A stretch of DNA of 64,000 bases from Owenia fusiformis. Its lineage: Eukaryota; Annelida; Polychaeta; Sabellida; Oweniidae. Shown here in pieces: positions 35,001 through 50,000 of this stretch. The position numbers and the translations under genes were made by a program. The stretch covers positions 17,125,181 to 17,189,180 of the forward strand of contig CAIIXF020000010.1 in NCBI GenBank assembly GCA_903813345.2, given 5' to 3'. The notes under the pieces are model-generated. The model made no database searches and was not told the origin of the DNA. It saw only the letters and a list, made by a program, of their open reading frames with translations. Every line of letters begins with the position of its first letter. Within the stretch, counting starts at the first letter, position 1.

Positions 35001-38000
35001 TAAATGTTTGCAATACTGCACTATGAAATTAAGTAGATACCTCTAAACTTCTAGTAAACTAAATACCAATAAACTTTGTTATATTCTGTACTAGTGACTG
35101 GTCTCATACCTACTTTACTGTAAGACTTCTAATCTAAGCAATATTTTCCCGTAAGGGTTACTAATCTTGAAAGTACTGCACATGATTGATGAATATGTAT
35201 AATGGCCTTTAAACAGATAATATCTGATCACCAAGGATCCTAAGCTAATTTAAAAGCTGATCAACATCTATCACATTGATAGGTTATTCTAAGGTAAACT
35301 ATTTTTATGGTACTTAGGCTATCAGCATGGTATAAAAATGATAAAAAATATGTACCTGGATTATATTGCCCAGGTGGCCAATTACAGATCAGCAGAGATT
35401 CTGTTTATGACAATTCCATGTAATAAAACAGATTATTGATTGAGTACAATTAGTGCCCATTTATACATGGAAACGTATTGGTGTTGATTATTTTGTATTT
35501 TTAACTCTAGGAGTATAAGCATTCTCCCGGATGTCCAGGCACCTGCAAAGCACTATATAATATTATAAAGATGAATATAGAGAAGAGGCTACCTGCAATT
35601 CACAGTTGACACTCCCAATTGTTATTACCTTTTTTATTCTGCCAGGTGTTCGTTATTAAAATAAAAATGGCGAGGGATGAGTTTTTTCCCGATGTAATTT
35701 CACTAATTAATCTGAACAGAACCAGCACTTCTCACTCTCTCTCTCTCTGAACAGCATAACAAATGGTATAATGAAGTGAAACAGCACTTCTCTCTCTCTC
35801 TGAACATTATAATGAAATGCATTAGCATTTTTCTCTAAATAGTATAATGAAGTAAAAGAGCAATTCTCTCTCTGTACAGTATAATGAAGTAAAATAGCAC
35901 TTCTCTTTGACCATTCCAATGGAATGAAACAAGACTTCTCTCTCTGAACATCAAAATGAAGTAGAACATCACTAATCTCTGAACATTCCAATGAAATGAA
36001 ACAGCATTTCTCTCTGAACATCATAATGCAGTAAAACAACACTTCTCTCTTTGAAAATCGAAATGAAGTAAAACAGCATTTCTCTCTGAACATTCCAATG
36101 AATGAAACAACACTTCTCTCTCTGAACATCAAAATGAAGAAAAACAGCACTTACCTCTCTGAACATTCCAATGAAATGAAACAATACTTCTCTCTGAACA
36201 TCAAAATGAAGTAAAACAGCACTTCTTTTTGAACATTCAAATGAAATGAAACAACACTTCTCTCTCTGAACATCAAAATGAAGTAAAACATCACTTATCT
36301 CTGAACATTCCAATGAAATGAAACAGCATTTCTCTCTGAACATCATAATGCAGTGAAACAACACTTCTCTCTTTGAACATCGAAACGAAGTAAAACAGCA
36401 TTTCTCTCTGAACATTCCAATGAATGAAACAACACTTCTCTCTCTGAACATCAAAATGAAGTAAAACAGCACTTACCTCTCTGAACATTCCAATGAAATG
36501 AAACAATACTTCTCTCTGAACATCAAAATGAAGTAAAACAGCACTTCTCTCTCTGAACATTCAAATGAAATGAAACAACACTTCTCTCTCTGAACATCAA
36601 AATGAATTAAAACAGCACTTCTCTCTCTGAACATTCAAATGAAATGAAACATCACTTCTCTCTCTGAACATCATAATGAAGTGAAACAGCACTTCTTTTT
36701 AAACATTCAAATGAAATGAAACATCACTTCTCTCTCTGAACATCATAATGAAGTGAAACAGCACTTCTTTTTGAACATTCAAATGAAATGAAACAACACT
36801 TCTCTCTCTGAACATCAAAATGATGCAAAACAGCACTTCTCTCTGAACATTCCAATGAAATGAAACAGCATTTCTCTCTCTAAACATCATAATGACCTGA
36901 AACAGCATTTTCTCTCTGAACATCATAATGAAGTGAAACAGCACTTCTTTTTGAACATTCAAATGAAATGAAACAACACTTCTCTCTCTCTCTGAACATT
37001 CAAATGAAATGAAACAACACTTCTCTCTCTGAACATCAAAATGAAGTAAAACAGCACTTCTCTCTCTGAACATTCAAATGAAATGAAACAACACTTCTCT
37101 TTCTGAACATCAGAATGAAGTAAAACTGCACTTCTCTCTGAAGATTCCAATGAAATGAAACAGCATTTCTCTCTCTGAACATTATAATGAAGTGAAACAG
37201 CATTTCTCTCTCTAAACATCATAATGATGTGAAACAACACTTCTCTCTCTGGACAGTATAATGAAGTGAAATAGCTTGTCTCTCTCGTTAAAAGTTTGAA
37301 GTGAAACAGCATAGAATAATGAAGGAAAACAACATTTTGTTCACTGAACAGTATAATGAAATGAAAGAACATTTCTTTCTCGGTATAATGAAATTGAACA
37401 GCATTTTTCTCTCAGAACAGTATACTGAAGTGAAGCAGCATTTAATGAAGTGAAGAATATAAAACTTTATTGGGCAATTTTATGAACTTTACTGGTTTTG
37501 CAATAACTCTTATTTTAATGTTTACTTTTTAATATTGAGAAATCAGAGCATAACTGGTCAATAAGCTTTTAGTAGGTTAAATATTAGAAGGTCACTTAGT
37601 ACCATTTATCTCTACATGATATGTGGGAAGTCTGTATCTGTTGAATGAAAATATTATGTCAGATATAATGTATATTGACTTGTTAAATATCCCTGGGCTA
37701 AATCTATTAAATTCTGTCAGAATGATCATAAAATCACATAGCTCCTTGCATGTAAATTAGATCTTACTATTGCTAATAGGTAATGGCAATTCACTTAAGT
37801 GTCTCTTTCTATGAGGAACTCACGAGTGTCTTATTTTTTCTCTTACGTATATTGTCTCTTTTAACGTTAATTTTGAGTGATCTAAGATTCATGGTAGATA
37901 TCTCATAATTCTGTTTTTTTATTGTGGCTCTATTTGTTTGGCTGGTAGTAATATACTTAAAGGATTGTTTACCTATTTACTAATATTTTGTGTTCTTGTG

Positions 38001-41000
38001 ATTTTATGGTAATTTAGCTGCTATTATGGGATTCAAAAAGGGTCTATATCCAAGTCAAAATACCTTTTGGTCCTTAAACACCCTTGGATTTGAGCCTAGT
38101 TTCTACAAAAAATTAAAGAGCCTTATTCTTTCAATGAATCAGACAATTTTCGAAAACAAAACCCAAAATTAAAGGGGAGATTACAAAGAGGCTTAAAATT
38201 CAAAATACCAGCGAAAAATGACACTTCAGAATTGATAATTGAATAGGACAGTTCTATAATTCCTCATGAAATCTGTCACTCATTGACATTAGCTCCTTTT
38301 ACCAATGCAGAGTTAAGCTATTTTCTACTCCCAGTGGGAATTGTCTACTGACATATATATGTCCTTCCTAATGGCCCCTCAGCTGCACTAAAAAAGTAAT
38401 TCACTCATCCGGTTCTCCTATGTACCTCTACAAATGTGTATTGCTAACATAGAGAAGCAATTGTATCAATTGGAGTCAATGGAGAAAGTAGCCCAGCTAC
38501 AAATGACCCTCTTTTATTTATTACTATGGCAACCTTGTGTCATCATGTTTCATTTATATCAAATTCTAATTAGTTATTATTTATGTCAATGATCCCTACT
38601 TTGTTACCAGGATGATAGATCCATCCTGGTAACAAAATAGATGAACATCTTACAATTCGAGAAATGTTAAGATTTGTTTATTTTCATTATGCAGCTCCAC
38701 TTACAAACTTGAAACTATAGTTTAATTCATTGTTTTTGACACTACCTATCATGTTTATAAAGACTTATGCACGATATTCTTCTATTTGTCACCAGGATGG
38801 ATTGTCCTAGTTACCAGGTGGGAACCAGTGTAAGTGTCGTATTACCCAGTTCAACAGAGGTCTTTTATATGTGATATGTAACTATGACGTTCTTGTTTAG
38901 GTATAGGGCCTCCCAAGGCAAGCTTTACCAGCAAAACTCAACATATTTCGATCATTAGTTCATATTGGTATAATTCTGCGTGACAATGCCGCATATATTT
39001 TACTATAATAGATTGACATAAGAAGAAAACATCAGATCATTTTGTCATTAGATAAGATACATACAACTCCAAAAATACTGTTCACTGCTCTTTATATATA
39101 ATAGGAATTTGAACATGGAATAAATGACAGCTACTTATGAAGGCATAAAATTCTGTGACTGCAATGCTGATTAGGAGCTAGATTCTGATCAATCTATTCT
39201 CAGTATTCTGATTAGGTGGTTAGATCAAAAGGGTAGATCAGAGTGTCAAGACTCAATAGGGTGCTCCCTTTTAAAGAAGTGGAATGAAAATGTTCACTAA
39301 AAAATGACAAAAATCAACAGCATTTACCATGTTTCAGAGGTAACTTAAAGATCAACTGTATTTTGCTATTTCTGAGAGGTACAAAGAAATCAACTGCACT
39401 TTTTCCATTCCTCATAGGTAAAAAGGAAATCAAATGCATTTCAGAGGTAACAAAACATAAACTGCATTTTCCCACTCCTCATAGGTAACGAGGAAATCAA
39501 ATGCATTTCACAGGTAACAAAAAATAAACTGCATTTTCCCACTGATCATACGTAACAAATAAATCAAATGCATTTCAGAGGTAACAAAAAATAAACTACA
39601 TTTTCCCACTCCTCATAGGTAGCAAAGAAATCAAATGCATTTCAGAGGTAACAAAAAATAAACTGCATTTTCCCACTGATCATAGGTAACAAAGAAACCA
39701 AATATATTTCAGAGCTAACAAAAAATAAACTGCATTTTCCAACTCCTCATAGGTAGCAAAGAAATCAAATGCATTTCAGAGGTAACAAAAAATAAATTGC
39801 ATTTTCCCACTCCTCATAAGTAACAAAGAAATCAAATGTATTTCAGAGGTAACAAAATGTAACATAAATTGCATTTTCCTACTTCCCATAGGTAACAAAG
39901 AAATCAAATTTATTTCAGAGGTAACAAAACATAAACTGCATTTTCCCACTCCTCATAGGTAACAAAGAAATAAAATGCGTTTTCCTAATTCTCAGAGGTA
40001 ACAAAAAATGCCACTGTATTTTCCTATACCTCGGAGGTATTATCTTCATCTTATTTACATTTACCAATGTGTTATGACAGAGCTTCCATTGCTTTATCCA
40101 GGTCTTTCAGCTATGTGTAAGAAGCTGTAAAAGTCAATATAGGGAAATCTGATAGCTTTCTAACATCTACCCTGGCTTAGTTATATTCTCTGCTACTTCC
40201 CCACCCTAGAACACAATTTTCTCTATAATATTAATTTTTTTTTATATTAAGAGTATATTATTGAATGTCTGTTTACTTTATTCCATGTTATTCCTTGTAG
40301 TTTTACTTAATTTCATGTTTTTTCCATAACCACCAGATAATGTTATTTACAGGGAGATCAATATTAGAACAACAATAGGCAAGCCTTGTCAATGTTCCTT
40401 TTCATTTATTTTTATTCCTGTTAAAGCGAGAGATTGAATAGTCTCGTATAAAACCCCGGTTTTAGTGTCACTGATCTTATTCACTTCTTGGAAGTTAAAA
40501 TCAGATAAAATGCAATCATACATTATTATAGCTAGTGTATGATTATTTGAATCATTTTGCTCTATTGTTGGAGCTTCTGCTTTATGGTTGTAGTCCTTGG
40601 TACCTATTATGGGGCATTTTATATATCATTTTTAAACCCAATTGTGTATTTTGTTGGACCTTTTACAATAATAGACCCTTACAGGGTATGTACTAATGCT
40701 GGACCTTTTATGTACCATTTTTGAAATCCTCATCATTTTCAGTTACTACTGACTGAGTGGGTAGGGGAATCTCTCTTTAGATCAGGAATATTGTTGATTC
40801 CTTAGCTTTATGTCGATAATTACCATTATAGATTAACAATTAGGAGAGCCTTCATCTTTGACTTTTATCATTTAAGATCCAACAAGAGAAAATTACATTT
40901 TCTGATTGGAACACATGCATATCCAATTTCCCTGTTCGATTGAGCAGTATAAGAAGGTTGATCGAAAATAAACTAACTGCATTTGCTATTTCAATATTTC

Positions 41001-44000
41001 TCAAGATCTCATGAAATGTTCATTTTTCCATATATTTTATAGGAGATTGGTAAGTAATAGAGGATGTGATGAGAAAATCGTGTTGAGTATTTTGCCTTAA
41101 GAAGCTGGCTTATATTTTCAAAAATTTTCAAATGGTCAGATATTCAAGTAATCTTTTTTCATATTTTCATACACAAACTTTCAGAAGAATTTGGCACTTA
41201 GCTTAAATTTCAAATTATAATAAAGAAAAAAATTTCAATTGTATATTTTCATAATTCTTTCTTTTTGATATCTTTACCTATTAAAGTGTAGCAGATTATA
41301 TAGAGACCTCACTCGGATAATCACCTCAATCAAATTGTTATAGAGCGGTGAAGCCATAAAACAGAATAATCTTCTCTGATATTATTTCTGTTCTACAGAT
41401 TTTATCTACAGAATCATTTATTGAGAGTTCATTTCTTCCTTTAATATCTTCAGGATTCTTAATAAACACCCTTTCAGGTCCACCCCTATGGGCACCCCTA
41501 TCCCATACATTATTACCCCCATACATTTACAGGATATTCAACCATACTGAAAACAGAATTTGGACCATAACAAATGATCCCACTTTTTCTGTTTTTAATC
41601 ATGCTAATTTATCTACATCGTTTATATTATTTTACTCCGGGAAAGAAGTTTCTGGAAGAGCACCTAAGATTACAAGGCAAGTAATATACTACTGTGGGCT
41701 GATACGCAGAATGCTATTGTTCATATAAAATTATCGTCATCAGTTTCTGATCCCAAGAATATGATGCTGATCTTATATGAAATAAAATGGAAACCGCAAG
41801 GAATGCCTATGATATGAATATATAAGTCACATTGCAGACAGATTCTGACAGCTCTGTAGTTTTACACGAAGCAATACTTAAAAGCCACATACGTTATCGA
41901 GCTTAGAAATACATGAAAATCAGCTATAGTGATATTTTATATTGCATGTATTATAGCTAAGATGGTGAGTTAGTGACGTCAGAGTATGGTGTCTCTTAAC
42001 AGTGTAATAATACACCTGAGAATGTAATTCATGGGAGCACAACATCATATTATTATACCATAAGTGATACATTTATAGTCTTCTTCAGTGCCTCCCACAT
42101 ACATTGACGATTAGTCCTGTATTACGTCTTTGGATCGCTGTTCAAATTACTTTACCTTTACCAGGACTTGGACTAAGATCTTAGAGAGGCTAAGAAGCTG
42201 CCCTCCCAATCCCAAGGCCGATCCCCCTAGAGGATATTTTGAAAGCAGAAGTGTTGAGATTTTCATAATAATCTTTTGCTACCTTTCTTGTTGATTTAAT
42301 GGTTCGCCCTGAATACTACCTGTAATAAGTAGTGTTTTTATGGCCACTCAATGTGTGGTCAATCTATGGTCAATCTCTTGTATGTTTATGACTGAAAAAT
42401 GCAATGATTACACAAAGTATGAACTTTTTGATATAAAGTCTACATTGAATTCGTTTGCACTTGTTATATAGGACTCAAGTGTCAAATTAAATCTATTTGG
42501 AATGCCGAGAAGTATATCAAATCGCTAAAACATAATTCAATTTACTTCGATTTCCATATTGCCTCATATGTTTTTCTTGTTATAATACTCGTGTATGTAA
42601 TTTTACTTCGCACATTGTAATTCTCTATTCAACCTGTCAAGCTGTGTGTTTCCCTTTAAATGGATCATAATTTATCGGATGAGCACATTTTAGCATGGAT
42701 TTAAGCATTCTGTTGTCATTCATCGGACAATTGGATTGTGTATCGTATCAGGCAAATTCTACACTTACTTATGGTTGCGTTCTAACTTCATGGGTAAAGA
42801 GCCTGGTTTTTAAATTGTTCTCTACTGAATCCTGTGACGATGTTGACTTTTTGCAGTAAACGAAACATGATAGTTATCATTTTTTGGCTATAGAAAGATC
42901 ACTTAATGTGGTATTGACTCTAATTGCTCTCTTGTTCAAAGTATATGCCTCCTAATTGTGCTGTTGGTTTTATATTTAATGATTTCTACACATTTAGAAT
43001 TGTTACTGCCAGGTATTGTGATGCATCAGTCTAATTTTATCAATATTGTTTGTGATTCTTAGATATTAACAATAAATTCCTGAAAGAAAATTAAAATGGC
43101 TGCCATTTTTACCGCATAAAAATTCCCATTGGATCAAAAACTTAAAATGGCCACCATTGTTTTTACAGAAAACTACTTCCAAAGCCATAATCATTGTCTA
43201 GATAAAGCATTGATTCGTGTAAATATGTTAACATTTTGTGCAAGGAATGATGTAAGGTGTTTGCATTTTGCATGGAAAATAATTTTTGAGTATATAATTC
43301 AGGAGTAACTGTTTTTCTATGTAATTATCAACAGAAGTATAATTCATAACATCCTGTGAGCTCCCCACCCACGGTATATTTTTAGACAATTTAATAGCAA
43401 TTATTTGACTTTCATCAATACCAAAATCATAAGAGCAAAATAAACAATATGTTCAGTATAGATATGGCTTGATATGAATCATATTGGACATAACTTTCTC
43501 AGGCAATCTATATGTCTAAAATACATGCAAACAATGCTATTAACAATGAATGAAAACCTATTATTCTCAACACAATGCTATAATTATCTTTAAAATATAT
43601 GTATATGAGATAAAATCAAAAATATTTATTTGTTCCGAAAGTCAGAACAGACAGTTAAACAGTACAATAAAACCTGTCTAATTAAATCCAATGCCACGAG
43701 TGTTCTTATTGTGAGGTGTTCCGATGAGAGAGGTTTTCGGATCGGTAATTCAGATATTGAAGTTTCCCTGTATTTCTGTAGACTTTACTCACAAAGCATA
43801 CTAAAAGACAATTGATTTACCTCTTTGAGGGATTATTCTCTCATCAGCTCATCCCAATGGCTTAATCCAAGAAATTCTTGATTGTATTAGAGAATGTTTT
43901 ATATACCATTAGGATTTAGGATATTATTCAGAGATAAACATTCCTATAAATTTCATGTTTTATTTTGTGAAATAATGTGAAATATATTATGAATTAATAC

Positions 44001-47000
44001 TTATGAAGAAACCATGACAATCAGTATTAACTATCAGTAAAAAACAGGCATAATTCAACGAGAAATAACTTGTAAAAATATATGTCCTGAATAGAGAAGA
44101 ACATAGTGTTTTCTAGAAGGGGTTATGCATGTAATCGTAGTCATTGCTTAAATGGTTTACACTTATCCAATTTAAGATACAAAAATCTTTTCCAGCCATA
44201 TTTCATTTAATTTTGATAAATGAGATCTGCATCTGCCAATGAAATCAATTATGAAAATATTTGAATGGAAAATTGAATGAATAAATAAGGGAATTGATTG
44301 ATATCTGTAAAGTCCATGCGGTTAGATATATTTTTCTAGTTACTATTAGTTTTACTGTAATATCTGCTAATAGATTATTTTATGTGTCAATCTGAAAGCG
44401 ATAATGCCATGGTATTTTATTTGCATTGTGAAAAGTATAATGTTATCATTTGAAACATGTTGAATGAAGAACAATATATTTTTGTTGTGTAGATATTTCA
44501 AGTACTTAGCATAAGTGGGATTGGTTTGGTGCTTCTATATGCAGTCCCTACGTAAATGTCCAAGTCAATCAGTCAAATTATTCATTCAACTTGGCCTACT
44601 TAATTAATGCAATGGAAAAATAAAGTAAGCCACATCCTGTTGTCTTCTAAGTTTCTCATCTATTATTTAAAGAAGATTTTTCATTTTTTGACTTTTGAGA
44701 ATTCTCTCAGCCTATTATCACTTGGAAGAGAAGTCTCTTATCCTGAAAAAGGAGTCTCAGATATTATTATTAGTCTCATCCTGAAGGAGAATTAGTCTCT
44801 TATGCTGAAGAAGGAGTCTCAGATATTATTATCTCCTAAAGGAGAAGTCTCCTATCCTGAAGGAGAAGGCTTTCATATTATTATCTCCTGGAGGAGAAGT
44901 CTCTTATCCTGAAAAAGGAGTCTCAGATATTATTGTTTCCTGAAGGAGAAGTCTCTCATCCTGAGAGAATGCTCAGATATTATTATCTCCTGGAGGAGAA
45001 GTCTCTCATCCTGAAGGAGAATGCTCTCATATTATTATCTCTTGAAGATGTCTCTTATCCTGAAGGAGGAGGCTCTCATATTATTATCTCATGAAGAAGA
45101 AGTCTCTTGTCCTTAAGAAGAAGGCTCCCTTATTATTTTCTCCTGAAGGAGAAGTCTATCAGCCTGAAGAAGGCTCAAAGATTATTTTCTCCCTAATAGG
45201 AGAAGTCATTTATCCTGAAGGAGAAGGCTCACATATTATTATTCTCTTCTGAAGGACAAGTATCATCCTGAGGGAGAAGTTTCACATATTGTCTCCTGAA
45301 GGAGATATACATGTATATTAGACATTTTAAGTCAAAAAATATGAAAAGAATTTTGCATCTAGTTTAGATCCTTATAAGAAGCTTGTATAGACATTCATTC
45401 ACCAGAATCTGAGCAATCATCTTGTACTGTAAACATCAAGGAGATGCTGCAATCAGATGTCTAGTGGTTAAATCCCTTTTACTGAGATCCCGATTTTATA
45501 GAAAGATGTTTCAAGAGTCATCATCTCAAGTCAATATCAGAACTTAATTAACAACTCATCAAGCATCCATAAAAGAAATCCACATCCAACGAACTCAAAA
45601 GTCAACTCATTTTACGTCAAATTGTTTTATTTTAGCACGAGGAACAAGTTCTTACATATACCATGGGCTTTCAACTTGAATAATTGAAAGCCCATGCATA
45701 TACAAAAATTAACTTCCTGTCTCAGGACTTCAAAATCAATGCCCTTGGGATTGTCTGAACTTTGGCAAAGTGCTTTTACAGATATGCATGTATGTCACAG
45801 CCTATCAGCTTAGTGTATTTCAATGCATTAATTCAAGGTATATGATCAACTGAGCAGACACATTATTTTTGTACTATTTTACAGAGCATCATGTTTCATA
45901 ATGAAGTGACCAGTGCCATTGTTGGTAAAAGAGTGAGGTCATCACAGTGCAATGTGGTTTTATAAAGAACTGGACTATGTTATTTTTTATAAAGGAGCGA
46001 TATATTTGAATTGCAATGAAACATATATTGATCATTTTAATTTTTTGGACTTTAAAGCATTACTTCGACTATGTTCTAACCCATCTTGATATTGTACTCC
46101 GGCTCTGCCCTCATGCATTATGTGTATGGGTTAAAACAAAGACACATGCTTTTATATTTTCAATAAAGAATGATACAGGATCCTTTATTCCTTAGATATA
46201 TTCTTTGGAGACTTTGTTCAGGGCCTGTCTGTTGGATATGTCAGGAAAATCCAAAAATCAGAATTCCTTTTAAATTCAGAGAAATTATAGTCAGAAGTTA
46301 ATTGAGAATGTTGTGTCATTTCCTGTTGTTTGAAATGCTTTCCGACAAATCAAACCTCATTAGATTTTCTTTTACATTTGTACTTGCCTTTTTGTATCTT
46401 ATCAGAATCTTAAATAGTCACACTCTCTAGCATCCCATTGTCTTAAAAGATGCAATAGCCGGAAGTCTGGAATAATTCCTTAGAAAATCTCCAAAATAAA
46501 TCGTTGGTACATCAAACCTGCCTCGAAGAATGGCTACGACCTGAACTTACTTTTGTCAAAATACTGGAGCCTGATAAAAATCAATCACCTAGATATAGAC
46601 GAAAGAAGTTTCAGTTACGTTCGACTGCAACAGCAAAATTGAAGCTGAGCTAAACGGTTTTTGTTTGTCGTAAGATTGACCTAATTTAATTACGCCATCT
46701 TGCGAATGAATCATTGTTTTCGTGTCATATGAATCGTTGTTTTGTGTCACGTGACCTACCTTTAGACCTTTTGCCACCTATCATAAGTTATTCGAATTAA
46801 AATGAAATTTTTCGAACCAAGAAGAAAATTTGCACAAAAATTATAAACTCCGCTTGACATAATCTTTGTCACTCTATCGTCTTCCTGATGAGACACAAGC
46901 CATAAGAAGTATGTATATTAGTTGTTCAACATGTTCAATTGTGTTAATATTTCCAGGCACTCAACCTTTAAATTATATTTGGATTCAAGCATTCTGGTGT

Positions 47001-50000
47001 GTAAAGTCACTGAAAATAATACTTCTATGATCAAATACAAAAATTAAGTAATGCTTTATTTGATAGGAAACAAGTCATTACTGAATATCACATTATTATC
47101 CAGAATACATAGTCAAAGCATAACATAAAAATGATAGTATTGTCATCAAGGAGAACTTCCAGAAGCAGACGATCCTGGTAGAATTAACAACACTATGAAG
47201 TCCAGAAAAGTAATTAGATAAGTTAAATTGATGAGTTTCAACTGGTCTATGCTTAGCAGGCATTAAAGAACGCCCAAGTCCAATCTAAGTTATTGAAACA
47301 GAAAGATGCGATGAGGAGACATACTAAATTGAAAATGGTAGTCAAGAAAACCAAGCAAATATACTTGCAATATTAATATACACATAATGCTGTAGAACGG
47401 GGTGCCAAGCTTGTCCATGGAGTTAATTCAGAGGGGGAGAAACACCAGGGTTCAAAGATGACATACGCTTATAATGTAAATCTGTATTGAGATGACATCG
47501 TCGCTGATTGGTCAAAAGTCGACAAACAAATGACGTCATCAATGGCGGTTTCAAAATGCCCTTCGAATAATATTATGTTCATTTCTGGCGTATTAACCAA
47601 TATCATAGCTTCTCATTTCACATCAATTAGATAAAGAAAGGTGTACGGAATATACCTATCAATTAAAACATCCCGTCGAAGTGTAGTATTTGATAACTGA
47701 TGAAAATTGGAACGAATGAAGGTGGTATTAGCAAAAGACGTAATTATGTCTGTCATTCTTTAAACTCTGGGGCTTTCCCTCCTCTTGAGTTAATTGTTAG
47801 TCAAATGTCTGCACTGTGTGCAGCTGTATGGACAACTGTGCCTCTCTCACCTTTAGTAAAAGTCATAGTAATATTATTGAAGGTTCTTTTACTCCCACTG
47901 TATTTAACCAGCTGTATGTACAAGTTTAAATATAGCTTTTACTATTGAAAATTTTACAAGAGAAATAATACATATGTTAATAATTAATGTCATATTTGTA
48001 GTAATATATGCTATAAATGTGCAATAAAAAATCAAATAATTTGAATGCATTATCATTCCGTGATTATGCTTATTCATGAAAAACATATGCGGTACAATGT
48101 TTCATAGATGAAGCACATGTACAGGGTGGTCCAAAAAATTAGAACATTACATAAAAATATAGAAAATTTATTTCTCACACCAAAATATTACTGTGCATAT
48201 TTCTATCTAATATACAATAGCTGTAAAGTTTATACATGCAGCCCGTCATGTTAAATGATTGAACAAGCCAATGTTTGATATGACCCCTCTTCTCCTGAAT
48301 TACAAGTCCAAGCCTGGGACTCAGTTTTGAAATAATTCATTCAATTTGCTCTTTGTTTGTTTTCCTCCAAGTTATTTTGATAAAAATCTTAGCCTGGCTA
48401 AACTTCCAGTGTTTGCCTTGGATGGAATGGTGACATGTTGAACATTTTTTTTTATTCAAATTGATGGGTATCAAGCATATATTGATGGAATTGTTGGGTG
48501 TCTTACTGATGGAATATTCTCCAGAAAGAGGCCAGGGGAGTCTGTTTTAACTGGTAAATGAAGCCCTTCCCCTTATATCAATTGTAATAAATTATACAAG
48601 TATATCTTATAAGGGGAGGCATCAAAAGTTCAATGTCGGATTGGAAACTAAATAAATCTAGTTTTGATTCTGACCCCCCCCCCCCCCTTCCCCCCAAAAC
48701 TAAATACCATGAAAGTTGATCGCTGACTTCCGGTTTGAGAATTTGAAAAATTATTGCTAAACACGATCTAGTTTTCGTTAATTCCTATCTTAATTTGTGG
48801 CTTTTAACAACTATTGATAGAATAGAATCCTTTGGAATGATCTTGGCGAAGAAAGCATCAGGTAAAATTTATTTTTAAACCATTCCAAGGCATTCTGAGT
48901 CAAAATTGCCAAAAATTTGAAATGTTGAAATTTGTCGGATAGCAAACTGAAATGGGTTTGAACCCCCTCCCCCTAACTAGATTTATTTAGTTTTCTATCC
49001 GACATCGAACTTTTGATGCCTCCCCTAAAGGAGTCTGTTTCCCAGAACGCAAATGATATATTTTATGTGGTTAGAGTTGGTCTTTAAATATCCTATTGTC
49101 CCTCGGAATTAAACCCATATTGAATCCCTCCCAGTAAATAACCTCTATATATCCAATAGCTACACTGCCATGATTAATATCAGATGCTCTTCAGTCAATA
49201 TCACATTGTCCATCAGAATAAAACCTGTTTACCAATAAATCCTATGATACTATCACTTCCCAGTGAATATATAGGTCTAGAAAAATTGCCCTCAAACAGT
49301 TGTATTCACCTGGTCATCCCTGTATTGAAATCATATTCACCTGACTGTCCCCATATTTTATTTTCTGGTGTTTTTATATGCATGATGTGGTATCAAATAG
49401 AATACATATAATTTTGACAACATTTTGGTTTATCTCTATTTTACAATTTCTGTCTGATAACATAGGCTATATTACTAATATCCGAACATATTAATAAAAT
49501 AAATGATTTCCGACAAATGAGACCCTATTCTGGGATGTAACTCTATATTCAAAATTATCAATAACTGTTTTAATAGACCATCACTGTTAGCCTTGAATGA
49601 ATCTTCGCTCAGAGGAAGTATCAAATGATTTGTCAGACTAGCTATAAAAGATCACGTCCTCACCATCCTTATTCTGTTTGTCTTCTCTACTCTGCATTTA
49701 TCAGTAGATTAGTACTTTGCGAGCACAAGCTTTTAGACGAATCTCAGAATCTTATCATAAAAGGTTAATCTGAAAATCTCAATACTGATATCTACATGAA
49801 TTCCCCTAGTGAAAAATAAATATATTTGTATTATTTTGAATTTATGTATCAAAGACATTTTACAATGTAGACGCATGGTTTAAAGTGGCAACTAAACAAA
49901 AATTGTTGAAAATTTTTTATTTTAATGCTTACTTCGTCTGATACGTGCTAGCATGGTAGAATATTCATCAGATTTTGCGGAGACATAAAGTAATTTGTCT

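Noticed and set aside
35707-37372. Several long antisense ORFs (89-166 codons)
   Set aside because: They lie entirely in the 38-39-bp minisatellite and consist of the same peptide in shifting frames; no start context or domain.
41338-41526. Minus-strand ORF with [16 protein letters not shown] start
   Set aside because: No family recognised and no splice signals; probably chance.
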